A program made the translations under genes and the position numbers. Shown here piece after piece: positions 46,936 through 58,579 of a stretch of DNA of 64,000 nt (within the stretch, counting starts at the first letter, position 1; each line of letters begins with the position of its first letter). The stretch is from Aldrovandia affinis (Eukaryota > Chordata > Actinopteri > Notacanthiformes > Halosauridae), in contig JAINUG010000021.1 in NCBI GenBank assembly GCA_029706075.1, positions 1,933,318 to 1,997,317 on the forward strand, given 5' to 3'. The notes under the pieces were generated by a model. It did not search any database, was not told the DNA's origin, and worked only from the letters and a program-made list of their open reading frames with translations.

Positions 46936-47308
46936 GTTTTAAAAGAAAAATTATAATGACAGTTTCCATATTCTAGGACGATAATGCCCCTATATCCACT
47001 GCTAAATGGATTGAAGAGTGGACTTCATTAAGTCAAACACCTTCCATGGCATCCCCAATTGCCAGATCTAAACATCATTGAAGCTTTATGGGAAGTTCTG
47101 GAACGTAGAATGCAAAGTAGATTTCCACAGTCTTCAACTCTTCTCCCTTCAACTCTTTCTTGAACAATGGTCCAATATAGAATAAATAGTTAAAGATTTG
47201 TTTGCAGCATTTCAAGAAGGAATGAAGCTATTCTCAAGGTAAAGGGTGGCCCAGGTCCTTATTAGTAATGAATACTAATATATTGTTTCCATTATTTTGT
47301 CTACCCCT
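46936..47308 (+). pseudogene. Tc1 transposase 3' fragment and end
   Basis: The plus strand reads DDNAPISTAKWIEEW, with the second catalytic Asp, and after a frameshift LPDLNIIEALWEVLERR with the third acidic residue. Stops follow. It closes with 'tgtttccattattttgtcta' and 'cccctgta', the right terminal inverted repeat of the same Tc1 family as 8116-9240. The 5' half is missing, replaced by the LTR junction. Confidence 0.8.
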
Positions 47309-48141
47309 GTAAGTACAGCTGCCTTTAGTCTGAGTTTGGATCCATTATTTGAAGTTATTTCTGTTTTGTAACTTATCAGCAGATTATTTTATATATGTTA
47401 ATCATTGCATAGCCGCTGTTTTTTTGAATGAGAAACACTAAATAATCAGCTAGATATAATCAACTTGTTTTCATCTTTAAAATCAGTGAGCATTCTACCA
47501 TGAAATTTCATTTCTCTCAGACTGCTTCTTATGTCATTTAGTTTTAATTGATATTCAGTATACCCTTCAGTACCCTTCATATTTTCTCATTGCACAAATC
47601 ATATTACCCTCAATTCTTTGCTGGGATAAGCCATGAGCAGTGACCCTGTGTGAACCAACTCTTACTGAGATTAAGCATTTCATAATTGCACCAATCTGAT
47701 ATGAATTAAGGGGTGGACTACAACATAATGAACATGTTCTTCACACCCAAAGAATATTATCCCTTCACTGGAGTTGTAAAGCCATACAATATCCATGCAC
47801 AGACAAGTGTTTCTGAATAACATTCAGAAGAAAAGTCAATAAAGAGCCTCAAAACTAAAATTCCATCAAAAGGAAACTTGCTCAATAAATACAACAACAA
47901 CAGCATGTAACTCACTAAAAAGCATGTTTATTGAATTATGGCATATTCAGTAATTATACTATACAGCCAGTGTCTCCTAATAATGTTATGGTGCTCTGTT
48001 TTTTAAATTTCATCTCAGCTTAATGCTAGTATCTTTTTTAGTAGCTTTCTGTATTGTATCTGTATAATTTGTCCTTTTCGCTATAAAAGTAGGATAAATC
48101 AACAGAGGAACATTCATACTATTTTAGATCTTTAGCCTAAA
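47309..48141. other. No gene recognised
   Basis: No supported features. Confidence 0.45.
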
Positions 48142-48818
48142 AACTTTGTATTTTTTATTATATATATATATATATATATTGTGGTGTCCCCAGGGGTTGG
48201 GCGACACTCACGGACCTTGCAGAGGGTGTAGGCAAGTTCAAGAACACAGAGGAGGCAGTATTCAAATACAAAACAATGATTTATTTCTAATACTGACAAA
48301 CACAAAACAAAGGGTGGGGTCTTCAGGGGAATACAAACACACACAAAGTCCGCAATCCTTATCTCGTTGTCAATGTCCGTTCCAATTCCAAAATCCAGTT
48401 CCAAATTCCGTAATCCATTCCGTAATCCAGTCCGTAGTCAAATCCAAAGGGGGGTCCTCAAAACAATCCAAGTCATACACAAAAAACACTCCAAAAACAC
48501 TTTTCCACTCTCTCTCTTAATCCCGGCTAGTCAAACGACGTCACGGTTTCTCACTCTCCTTCAACACTCACCAACTCCTTTCCAAACACATTCCTACTCC
48601 TTTCGCAGTGTGATGGGATTCAGCCCTTTAAATAGGCCTCAAAATGGCTTTCAGCTGTTCGTTAGTCCCCATTGTCTGACTTCGTTCAGGTATTACTGTG
48701 GCCTGCAGGGAAATGTAGTGTTTTCGGCTCCCATTTGTTGAAGGACCCGGCAGCCATTTTCTTGGGCAGCCCCTTGGGATGCCACAATATATATATATAT
48801 AATAAAAAATACAAAGTT
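48142..48818. repeat. AT palindrome split by solo LTR
   Basis: The left arm AACTTTGTATTTTTTATTA (48142-48160) plus a TA run to 48179 is the exact reverse complement of a TA run from 48787 plus TAATAAAAAATACAAAGTT (48800-48818). The LTR at 48180-48786 sits between them. Without it the site would be one AT-rich palindrome of about 70 bp. Confidence 0.9.
48180..48786 (-). mobile_element. Solo LTR, copy 2
   Basis: It has TG...CA ends (TGTGGTGTCC...GCCACA) and the same sequence order as 16233-16802, for example 'ggttgggcgacactcacgga' and 'acaaagggtggggtctt'. On the minus strand it has the TATA-like 'cctatttaaagg' and the AATAAA position. ATAT lies on both sides, but the TA-run target makes the duplication uncertain. 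It is 37 bp longer than copy 1 because of small indels. Confidence 0.8.
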
Positions 48819-49871
48819 ATATATATATATATCCAATGGAATGGAACCAATCAGGACATTTTTATTTTAAAATGAAATAAATAAATATCGCGCGAACAAC
48901 AAACATTTCCAGAACACAAACATTCCACTCTTTAGAAAATATTACTATTAAAGGCTCACAGGCACATCAGGCAATTTGCCACTCGTTTACAGTATGCCCA
49001 GACTGAATACTCTTATCTCCTGGTCTGACCGTCCAATACCTGCATTTCGTCCAAATTTAGTTTTAGTGTGGGAATACATGTTCTGTTACTCTGTACAGTA
49101 GTAGAAAATGGAATGCTCCACTTCATACAATAGAAAGGTACTTATGATTATTCAGTACTATTGTTTAACTTCATTATACCAACCAAATACTTTTAATTGA
49201 TGGGGAAAAACACAGCTTTTCAAAAAATATTTTTAATAAAACTTGCATGATAAACAGTAGTGAAAATATGATCTATACAAGTTTTGGTTTCCCAGCCCTA
49301 CTACCTAGCTACCTACAGACCATTAAAATATCATGATCTGCCTAATCCATGATAAACATTAATATACAGCGTGCAAAGCACAACATAAAACAAAGCAGAG
49401 ATTCTCATTTGAGGGTAATAACCATTGATATTTCTGCAAGCTGCTCATGTAAGCCCTTGTGTCAACAAAACAAAAGTGATGCTTGGATACTCCCTAAACT
49501 TAAGACCCTGTAGCTCCTTCCCAGGGGGGAGAGGTGTGAGGATTAGCAGGTCATAAGAATAGAGAAAACTTGAGCAAGGCCATGTAAACTGCTCTGTGGA
49601 AATGTAATCACATGTGGGAAGCAGAGATAAGGGATTTATGGCAATATGAATTTGGTAATCCTTTTAATTTGCAGCTCCCACCCGTACCTGAATGACAAAT
49701 GGGAGGAAAGGTCAAGCAGTTCAGAATTAGCATCAGCAGGCCCAAGGCGGGGGTGAGCCTGGGGAAATCACTTCTCTAGGCACCGTCTTTTCACAGGATT
49801 GTACGAAGGGTTAGCTGTCGTCAAACTGGTGCAATTGCTGAGTGTGAAGTAAACAGTGGGGAGGACTAATC
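48819..49871. other. No gene recognised
   Basis: Unique-looking sequence up to the assembly gap. I see no coding motif. Confidence 0.4.
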
Positions 49872-49971
49872 NNNNNNNNNNNNNNNNNNNNNNNNNNNNN
49901 NNNNNNNNNNNNNNNNNNNNNNNNNNNNNNNNNNNNNNNNNNNNNNNNNNNNNNNNNNNNNNNNNNNNNNN
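49872..49971. other. Assembly gap (100 N)
   Basis: Exactly 100 N, the usual placeholder for a gap of unknown length. The 65-codon frame across it (49811-50008) is an artefact. Confidence 0.99.
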
Positions 49972-50509
49972 TTTGTGTTAAATGGTTTTTGGGAGCCAAA
50001 TATATCATACCATAAGCCTTGTTTGAGTCAAAACACTGTCCTCAACCAAGTCCAGGAGGTTTGTTAAGCATGGCCTTCCCCTGCAAAAACCATGTTGGCT
50101 ATCCCTTAAAATACAGTTTTTTTCAAGGACTAATCACAACTTGTCCCTAATGAAAGATTCCATTAGTTTACATGAGATGAAAGTTAAATGTAAAATACCG
50201 GGGGACATGTTATAAGGCATCAAATGGAGAACAAAAGGCTATTGTGTGTAATAGCAAGGATTCTATTTTATGCATTTTTGTTAATAAAAGAAGGTGGGTT
50301 TTTTATTTATTTAATTGTGTTAATTATTGGTTGACATTTTTTGCTGGAGTGATTGCTGTGTCAAATGGGAAATAAGAAAATATGTAATATAAAAATATGA
50401 GAAGTGTCTAACCACTTTAATATTTTTAATGAATAAGGTATGTAGACCCTTTCTGAAAACCCCTAGTTTTAAACCTGTGAAATTGGTTTAATTCTTATTG
50501 GTTTTTCTA
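49972..50509. other. No gene recognised
   Basis: The first bases after the gap (to about 50115) could be a degraded retroelement piece ('gaggtttgttaagcatggcc'), but I cannot identify a family. Confidence 0.35.
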
Positions 50510-50715
50510 GGTCAGTGGTCCCCAACCCTGGTCCTCGAGAGCCACCACCACAATGTTGTATACGGCATCAACAAACTTAATTTTGTTGATTTTACAAACA
50601 AAGATCTCTTGCGCGAACTATGATGGTTCCTACCATGTACTTATGCACATCTTGTAAGTCGCTCTGGATAAGAGCGTCTGCTAAATGCTTATAATGTAAT
50701 GTAAATGTAAAGAAA
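50510..50715 (+). repeat. Composite dispersed repeat fragment
   Basis: 'ggtccccaaccctggtcctc' resembles the repeat at 38817. The end 'gtaagtcgctctggataaga' and 'gcgtctgctaaatgcttata' is the retroposon tail whose reverse complement is at 30395-30465. Confidence 0.6.
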
Positions 50716-51239
50716 ATTCATATATCTAGGTTTAACATTGCAAAATAACATTACAAAAAATTACTACATATTTACAAAAATGCCCAAAATACATTTTTGA
50801 TAATCAACGGTTTAAAAGGAATCCGGGATCCAAATGGCCATACCTAATATGCATTGCACACATATATGAGCTTTCCTGACATTTTTATCAATACACACAG
50901 GTTTTACAGTTACAGCAAGAACCTGGCTTTTTGCCTGGTGAGCTGCTGTATTAAATGTGTTAATTGCTGACATCTTATTAGTCAAATTGCTTGGCTGACT
51001 TGGCTGTGAATGATTTTACCCTTTCATTGCTACTCATCTAATTATAAATTATAGTTGGCATGCACTGCAATATTACAACATTATATTGTGAATAAAAAAT
51101 TGTCAGTTGGTTGAGGGGGGTGGGGAGCTGCAGGGGGTGCCTCAACCGTGGTATTAAGTTCAGAATTATGATCTTTGTGAAAAAGGACCTGTTTCCAGGG
51201 AATAATGTATAGTACATAGAAATACCAGATGCCCACACT
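50716..51239. other. No gene recognised
   Basis: No supported features. Confidence 0.4.
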
Positions 51240-51620
51240 GCTAATAAGACAATGGAAGAATCCCAATAGCACACACTCTACTGCAGCGAGCATTCCAGGG
51301 ACTGACTGCGTTTTCTTATGCAAGGATTGATTCAAACATTCCAACTCCCTGATCACCTCAGATGCTATAAGAAGTCCGAGGGCAGTAGTCCCTTTCTGGA
51401 ATCTTTCCATCAGCTCTCTCACTGTAATTATTGTGTCTGGGCCTCCTGATGAATTAATCTTCTCTAAGCTCAGAAGTACATGTTCCTATTGTTGCAGCAC
51501 AGACTGAATTTCTGCAGTCCTCACATTCCATCTAGTTGGACAAAGGGTTTTTGAAAGACTTTGCAATGTCCTTGAACAGGCCCTTGTGCTTCCCTGACTG
51601 ACTGAAGAGGCGGCCCAACT
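51240..51620 (-). pseudogene. hAT-type (ZMYM1-like) transposase relic
   Basis: On the minus strand the frame reads LSKTLCPTRWNVRTAEIQSV, then a stop at about 51486-51488, then EHVLLSLEKINSSGG and RELMERFQKGTTALGLLIAS, ending ECLNQSLHKKTQSV. The CPTRW motif followed by a helical region and an 'LQ.K..s...A' block is the central part of hAT-family transposases and of the host ZMYM1/ZNF862-like proteins derived from them. It has one stop in about 110 codons but no DNA-binding or dimerisation domain in reach. The family resemblance is from known motif layout; domesticated versus dead element is undecided. Confidence 0.6.
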
Positions 51621-53259
51621 TGCATCACATGTAAGTGCCGATACTGTGCAGGCAGCAAAGTACCACTGCTGTCATTAACGGTCTCTATAGATGCTAGACA
51701 TCTCGACTGTTTGAGAGCTAGAATGTCTATACCTGTTCCCATGCTCAAAACAAAACTGCCTTGACTTGTTTTAATTGAGCTTTGGGAGACTCTTTGTGGT
51801 CTTGTCCATCAAAATGAGTAATCTGTCTATTGCATGTTATGGTAGGATTATAAACTACATACGTAGATAGGCCTTGGACTAAACCATTCAAAACCTGAGA
51901 GTGCAGATTTCTATCAGGGGTATTGACAGTCCCCAGTGTATTAGGCACATTGCCTAAAACCTGTATATATAAGACTCAAACTTAACCCCATGACTCAAGT
52001 AACATTTGTCTTTAACTTTGACCTGCAAATAAATGCAAGTATCATGGTTTTCATTCATTTTGGTAATCGCTGGAATTGCAGCTCAGTGTTTGTGAAGAAA
52101 AAACGTTAAACTTGCAATTGTGAGTCAGGTCTAACATCAAATGCTAATTGAATCTGAGGGTCAGTCTCCTAAGCTCTCCTGTGTGTGACTTGTGTGCAAG
52201 AAACAGTTTTGTGCCACTAAGCCCTAGTAATGTTTTACTTCTGATGATGTAGGGTCTTGAGTTTGTGCTTATTTTATGTGTTAGTGCCTCAGTGTGGAAA
52301 GAGCAGACCTTAGGAGTTCACTTTGTTGTATTCATCATGCTGACGGCAGAGTGCAGCATGCCAGCACAGTGACTTGATTTAAAGCTAAACCACCTCAACT
52401 GACTTATATTTCCAGCACCTGGCAAATATTGTTACACATCTCATTTAGAGACGATCTCAAGTAGCTTTAATTAGATTTTGAAAAATAGTTCCAACATTGT
52501 AATGAAAGAATTTGATTTATTAAGTGATTTGCAAGTTTAGTAGGATGTTTAAAAGTTGATTTATTTGGACATATAACAGCCTATAATTAATGCAATATAA
52601 CTGCCATTTTTATTCCATTGCTTATACAAATATATGCAAAATAGTGTAGGGATAAGATGACTACTATTACAGAATCCATCCTGATGCACTTGGCTTCTTC
52701 AGGATGTTTCATCTTATTCTAAACTCAGGCATAGAAATGCCTGAGCCATTTCATCAAAGACTAATGTTAGCACTGCACTCAGAATGATTACCTTTTGTCA
52801 TTATATGCGATAGTTTGGCAGACTATATTTGGTGTCCATGCATAAAAGTTACAGTAAAGACACATTCTGAGAGCAAGACTTACTAAATTATGTAAAGAAC
52901 AGCTCTGGATTTCATTTAGACATGGTGCTATATAGGAGCATATACAGTATATAAGTTTTCGACCTAAAAGATTTGGCAGTTTGCCAAATTTTTGGTTGTT
53001 GGTTGTTCTTTGTTTTTTATGTGGTTGTCAAATATATGTTCAAATTAAAATCTTTGTAATCCATGATTTATGTTTTAGTAAGTTTTGACCAACATAGATG
53101 GGTCCAAAGCTATATATTGTTTTGTCTTTCATAAGTCTTGCAGAAAGAACATAGTGCTGTAATGCATAAACATTAGTGGATAGCAATATAATAGCAATAT
53201 TATAGTTCTAGTGATTTAATGGCAGCACTTCAAAAAATATTTTCATAAAGATCCAATTT
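51621..53259. other. No gene recognised
   Basis: Minus-strand frames at 51521-51748 and 51745-51948 adjoin the hAT relic and may be its upstream part, but I see no motif in them. The rest is featureless. Confidence 0.4.
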
Positions 53260-53406
53260 GGTTCTGTGTGGCTCAGCAGATAGAGCATGGCGCTGACAGT
53301 GCTAAGGTTATAGGTTAGTTTTCCATTGGGATCACATATATTGAAAAATGTATGCATTCACTAATATAAGTCACTTAGAACAAAAGCATCTGCTAAATGC
53401 CATATG
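53260..53406 (+). repeat. tRNA-derived SINE
   Basis: It has 'tggctcagcagatagagcat' (A box), a degraded B box, 'aaaaatgtatgcattcacta' and the tail 'gcatctgctaaatgcca'. It is the same family as 6100-6266 but more decayed. Confidence 0.75.
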
Positions 53407-53409
53407 TTA

Positions 53410-54245
53410 CAGTGGGTATAATACATTTGCACCCCCTTTTTTCACATTTTATTTTCTTACTTCCTGGAATCAAAATGGATTTAATTGGCATTTCTTGCCA
53501 CTGATCAACACAAAATACTCAAAATGAAATAAAAAACTAAAGCTTTTTGTTAATTAGTTGCAAATAAAAACATACAATAATTGATTCCATAAGTATTCAC
53601 CCCCTTTGATTTAATACTTTGTAGAAGCACCTTTAGCTTCAATTACGGCTGTGAGTCTATTTGCGTAAGCCTCTTCCAGCTTTGCACATCTGGACATTGC
53701 AATTTTTGCCCATTTTTCTTGACAAAATTGCTCAAGAACCATCAGGTTGGATGGGGATCATAGCTGAACAGCAATTTTCTAATCTTTCCACAGATTCTGA
53801 ATGAGATTGAGGTCTGGGCTTTGACTGGGCCACTCAATATCTTCCCACTTTACATAAGGGGAAGGATAAAATACTTTGAATATTCCATGGAGCACTGTTA
53901 AGTCCATCATAAAGAAATGGACAGAATATGGAACAGCTGTGCTGTTAGCCTAGAACAGGCCGTCTTCCAAAACTGCCGTGCATCTGTGCGAGAAGGTCTA
54001 TGGCAACTCTAATGGAGTTAGTCTTCCATGGAAGATGGGAGAAACTATCCATGGGACAAACATAGCCCAGGTGCTTCACAGATCTGTGTAAAGGTGGAAA
54101 AAATAAAACCATTGTTGAAGAAAACATGGAACCTCTCTTCGAGCTTTCCAGAATGCATGTGGGAGACTCAAACCAAGTGGAGGAAACTTGTATGGTCTGA
54201 TGAAACCAAGATGGCCCCAATTTTACACTGTTTTAGTCTGATTAA
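53410..54245 (+). mobile_element. Tc1-like relic, left end and middle
   Basis: It starts CAGTGGGTATAATACATTTG after TA (53408-53409), with the inner phrase 'aagtattcacccccttt' typical of a fish Tc1 family with long terminal repeats. Downstream, degraded transposase pieces appear: 'NIAQVLHRSV'-like near 54055, 'AFQNACGRLKPSG'-like near 54140 and WSDETKMA near 54197 with the first catalytic Asp. Sequence stops matching soon after, so the C-terminal half and right end are lost. Confidence 0.7.
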
Positions 54246-55140
54246 CTAGTGTAACCATGTTGTGTGAACTCACGGACCATTACAACTAAACAAGATGAGT
54301 TTTAACAACTTATATTGAAAATTTAAGATAATTGAAAAATGTGTTTCCTGTAAACTTTTTGAGAAATACGCATGCACCAGGAATCTGACATGAGGGCAAC
54401 GTAATGGGTGGTGGGCTGGCGAATAAAGTTAATTTATTTTTGAAATTGACTAACGTTAACATTTCGGAAGGATATTTCACGGCATGACATCATCACACGA
54501 CTAACGTTTTCTGAAGGATATTTCACGGCACGGTGACAAAGATTCTTTCTGGTTCATCCGTTTTAATAACACAATTTTAGGAAAAGTGAAGGACTGGAAG
54601 ACTTGAGTTGTTTATTGTAACAGAGTTACATACAATTGAAAAACGGGAAATGTGTAAATTTTACCCCATGGCTGTTCTAGTGTTAAGACAGTACACAAGG
54701 CTGAAGTTTCGGCATAGTGTTCAAGTAAATAACGTGTTTGTGAAGTTTGGGTTGAATTTTGCTGCGAGAGCCATAAATGTAGCTAGCTAGCTAACATTAT
54801 CGCTGGGTTTTTACATGATGTAACATGGACTAACTTTGGAGCTAGATAGTTTCAAATTGTCTAAAAAATGGTTGCCTGTACATATGAATGCATGTAGCAA
54901 CTTGAAGTAGCTTTATATAATGTTAACGTTATTCACCCTAAGTTAACTTAGAGTTTCGAGCCCTGTAGCTATTCCTGATGGAATCCGTAGCTAATTAGTC
55001 AACGTAAGCTAACGTTAGCTAACTAATGGTAAATTCAGTTTGTGAAGTTCAGAGACAATAACCATAAAACCATGGAGGGCGGTGGTCCGACTGCAGGGGA
55101 GCTGACCGTTTCACTGCCACGCATGCTCGTGCTCCAGGTG

Positions 55141-55198
<58 letters not shown>

Positions 55199-55733
55199 GC
55201 CACACGCACTGCAAAAGACTGAAAAAGCTGTCAGTGTACTTGATTAGCACTACAACCAATGACAACATGCAGTGTGAGGGACAGGGACCACTATTCTGGA
55301 GAATGCCCCACCCACGAGTATGGTCACAACCGCTCCAAACAAATCTACAAAGCAGAAAAGAAACCAAAGGATTGAATCATGTTAAATAGAAAACACTGGT
55401 GCAAATCAGCAACGTACACAAATTGCCCATCCAAAACCTGTAGTTCTAGCAACCTGTACCAGGTGTATATAGGTTACAATACTTAGCCTAAAGCCAGAGT
55501 AGCCTGACGTTCACAACAGCTGAGGCTACTCTCATCCTGACAGCAACACTAAAAATCAGCAATTAAGGCAAAACGGATCTCATTCAATTAAAATCTTAGA
55601 CAAAGACAATGCAAATGTTATTCAAATAACAGTTTAAGAAGACAAAGCTAGTGGTATTCAAGTATTCATTTTTTCAACAAGGCAAGCAGCTGTTTTTCTA
55701 TTAAAACTTAATTAATTTTACTATCTATGATAG
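54246..55733. other. No gene recognised; CA microsatellite
   Basis: Repeated 'gctaacgttagct' phrases (54780-55025) and a CA run at 55144-55190. The frame at 55042-55389 is largely the CA repeat read as His-Thr. A 5' exon of the gene relic at 55734 could lie here, but I see no matching protein motif. Confidence 0.4.
55144..55190. repeat. (CA)n microsatellite
   Basis: About 23 uninterrupted CA units, followed by short impure CA. Confidence 0.95.
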
Positions 55734-56179
55734 TGTAGCCATTGCCCTGATTGAAAAACACCCCTGTCTAAAAGAACCAGGCTCCCCATCTGGGTGGTTT
55801 GGGTGGAAACTAAGTTTCAAATTTAAGATGGGAAACTATAGACAAAAAATAAGAGATGTGGGTTGTCAAGAACTAAAAGTGAATTCAGAGAAGAGAGGTC
55901 CTGGGGAGACAAGAGGAAAGCGAAACAAAGTGAAGAAACCCAGACGGTCTGCAACAAACTTTCTTCCAGAGCTCCCAGAGGGAAAATACTCGAACAGTCT
56001 GGAAGAGGAAAGGGAGAAAATAGCCCAAGAGATGAAGAAAAGGAACCCTGAACCCCTTGGTCCTTGTAGATGCAGCAATGAGCAGCACGTATGCTTTGAG
56101 ATGACAGGGAATTGTAGAAGATGAGCCTCTAGTGTCAGAAGTGAAAGTCAGATGGCCGGCTCTTTTCACTGAGAGACAG
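55734..56179 (+). pseudogene. SAMD3-like relic, exon block 1
   Basis: The acceptor-like 'ctatctatgatag' precedes it and CAG|GTAAAG at 56179/56180 is a good donor. The frame is open from the start to about 56056, including the MGNYR...KKRNPEP stretch. It then shifts by one base into VLVDAAMSSTYALR, meets TGA at 56102, and resumes as VEDEPLVSEVKVRWPALF. Confidence 0.65.
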
Positions 56180-56879
56180 GTAAAGTGTGTTAACTCTTGC
56201 ATATTAAATCAACTTTTTATCCCAATTTTATCTCCGTTACGCACCCTTATTTGATTACCTTCTGAATTCCGCCAGAGTGAACCCCCAAAGTGTAACATGC
56301 TGGTCAGAATCCATGTGTATGTCTCCTTTGATGCATACCGGGTCTGCCTGATATGTCTTGTGGCGAGTATGTGGGCACATCATCTGTGTTTGCACATCTC
56401 CAAGTGTGAGTGTGAACACCATAGCAGGGATGCGAACACATGACAGGTATGGTGGATGTAGTTACTGCTAGGACCATCAGTGGGCTAATTTTGCAGTTTT
56501 ACTCACATCAGTAAAGACCTGAAGTATTATTATGTTAACTTTAAGTAATGCCAAATATTTTTTGGTTGGTTCTGTGTGTTCTCTCTGAATTCATTAATAT
56601 AAAGGCTTAGGTTATAAAGTTGTGCTCTGGTAACAGACATGGAAATAAATAAATAAAAGTACCATACATAAACACACTTTTAACAAAACTGCCAGTATGT
56701 CATTTTGAGACTTGCATAGATGTAAAATGCTTTTTAAATATTATGCTTGAATTGTGACAGGGCAGGTCATAAGAAATGTAAGGACATTTCTGATGATGTA
56801 ATCTAATTTCTTCATGTAGATCAGCATGGAATTCACCAGACTTGTGTTGATGGACCTCAACAAGTCCTTTTATCAGGGC

Positions 56880-56985
56880 CTCGACTGCCATCTCCAGAAG
56901 TGTGTCACTCCTTGTGTGTGACACAGAATTTCCCCAATGGGGATAAATAAAGTTGATCTTATCTTATCTTATCTTGAGCTTATCC
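56880..56985 (+). repeat. LINE 3' tail with (CTTAT)n
   Basis: 'gaatttccccaatggggata' followed by 'aataaagttgat' and four CTTAT-type units is the tail of a fish non-LTR retrotransposon, where short tandem repeats replace poly-A. It lies inside the presumed intron of the SAMD3-like relic. Confidence 0.6.
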
Positions 56986-57594
56986 AGTCCTACAGGTCAA
57001 AACGGTTTGAAGGGACTACAGAAATTACTACCATACTGGAGAGTCTTGACAAGGATTAAGTTACTTTGTTTATTTTCAAATACTTTAATTTATTGGAACC
57101 ACCTTTCCAATTCTGTTGTAAATAGATAATATAATTTAAAATAAGTGATTATTGTATAAATAGAAGGTAGCAGATTTTTGGCCTCTAGTTTTTGGAGTTT
57201 TTAGAGCTAGTGAGCTAAAACAGGTCCCCTCTCTGATCTCTGGCACGCGCTCGAGTCTAGTCATATCTTCTCTCCTAATTCTAGTAGGCGGCACCGAAAC
57301 TTTCAAACACACTGATTTTAATTGGCTAATGTAAAACTAAACAGTACAGCATAATGTTATCTTACAGCAGCCAACATTTTGATGATATGCCTTGAATTTA
57401 GGACTCAGGGTGAGACCCTGATTTTAGAATGCATAATTTGCGGTTCAAACATTGTATAGTGCTGTATTTCTCTCAAAAAGGTTGTTCTATAATCGCTACC
57501 AATAAAACATGACAGTTTCCCTACATTTTCTTTTTAAAAACTATTGTGAACTGCTGCTCTAACAATTTTTTTTTTTTTTTTTTTTTTTTGGCAG

Positions 57595-57689
57595 GCATCA
57601 AACCAGGAAGAGGAAGAGGAAGAGGACAGCAGTGCTGCAGGGCCTGCCATGATACATGAGGGAGAATCCTTCTAAATTCATGAAGATGT
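57595..57689 (+). pseudogene. SAMD3-like relic, exon block 2
   Basis: A long poly-T tract ends in 'ttggcag' at 57594, a strong acceptor, and GTGAGT follows at 57690. The frame reads HQTRKRKRKRTAVLQGLP, TGA (57650-57652), then YMRENPSKFMKM. The other frame is acidic (EEEEEEDSSAAG) and open until a TAA at 57673-57675, but I prefer the first because it fits the family. Confidence 0.5.
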
Positions 57690-58366
57690 GTGAGTTAGGT
57701 CCTATGCTAAACAATACTTTGCAGAACAATCCAAATAAAACGATAGTAAATGATCCCCACAGCTGAATGCTTTTTCAGAACACAATGGAAAGGTTGTTTT
57801 TCAGAACTGCAAGCTTTTGAATTAAATGATTGCTTGGTATAAACAACACATCATTAAGGGGCCTCCAATGGTCCACTGGGCTAAAGCACCATTATGCATC
57901 CACGGGGCCATGCCTCTGGGATGTTCACAGGTTCACAAAAAGTTATAAAAACCCACAGCCTGTCAAATTTAAAATTGATCAAAGGACAGTCCAGGAAGCA
58001 CTTTATTCTGTACTAGTAAAGGAAATACTATGGCAACATCATTATACTAATATGTTACATACTGAGATGTATCCTTAAAATTGGGTGATTAGGACCCACA
58101 AAATATGATTAATCTGGTCAGAACTTGTATCATTGATGTAATGTTTGAAAATAGACTATAGGACAAGTGACCAACCTAATCTCTTGTGGTCTCTTTTTTG
58201 GCCATTTTGGCCAAGCAAAACAAAACTCACCAAAACCCTGTTTATAGTAATTCCTTTTATTAAGGTGCTCATGCAGGTCTGTTCGTGCGTGTGTGGGTTT
58301 GGGGAGTGTGTATGTGTGTTCAAGCACCTTCTAAAGCACAAGCGCACTTTTTTTGTTTGTATAAAG

Positions 58367-58579
58367 CCCACTGATCCTGAAGAGGACGTCATCAAGGGTA
58401 TAAATGTTGGAATCCTGGCAGTTGTGGAGGACGTGAAGAAACCACTCCCAGTGATCTACAGCGATGTGGCCCTGGTGATCAAAGAACAAGTTATCCGTCG
58501 TAATCTTGGTGGTGTACCAAATACATTTGTTAACTTGATGGGACTGCTCTATGCATTAAAAGTGAACTACCCAAAATAA
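58367..58579 (+). pseudogene. SAMD3-like relic, exon block 3
   Basis: A pyrimidine-rich 'cttttttttgtttgtataaag' region precedes CCC at 58367. The block is fully open for 70 codons to TAA at 58577: TDPEEDVIKG, VGILAVVEDVKKPLPVIYSD, VALVIKEQVIRRNLGGVPNT, LMGLLYALKVNYPK. This is the best preserved part. The stop directly after YPK removes the usual C-terminal helix of the family. Confidence 0.65.

Larger units (their letters stand above)
39111..47134. repeat. Large inverted repeat around L1
   Basis: The arms are 39111-39888 and 46356-47134, with a spacer of about 6.5 kb. Each arm consists of a Tc1 transposase fragment joined to a Gypsy LTR and the last codons of Gypsy RNase H. The junction (TGCAAATATAACA then GTTTTA) is the same in both, so the duplication happened after the LTR element entered the Tc1. 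The arms look roughly 85-90% alike by eye, with small indels. Confidence 0.85.
55734..58579 (+). pseudogene. SAMD3-like family gene relic (3 exon blocks)
   Basis: Three blocks with splice-like borders match, in order, a teleost multi-copy protein family commonly annotated as sterile alpha motif domain-containing protein 3-like; its biochemical role is not known to me. Block 1 (55734-56179) has LIEKHPCLKEPGS, a WKLSFKFKMGNYRQKI stretch, an acidic-basic linker and VKVRWPALFTERQ. Block 2 (57595-57689) has LQGLP and YMRENPSKFMKM. Block 3 (58367-58579) has TDPEEDV, VGILAVVEDV and NLMGLLYALKVNYPK. Breaks are a frameshift near 56056, TGA at 56102-56104, TGA at 57650-57652, and phases that do not agree between blocks. 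The protein stops directly after YPK, where relatives usually continue. A piece between blocks 1 and 2 seems lost. It is probably a dead copy. Confidence 0.7.

Noticed and set aside
55042-55389. 115-codon frame with a His-Thr repeat
   Set aside because: The repeat is just the CA microsatellite in translation. The flanks show no domain.
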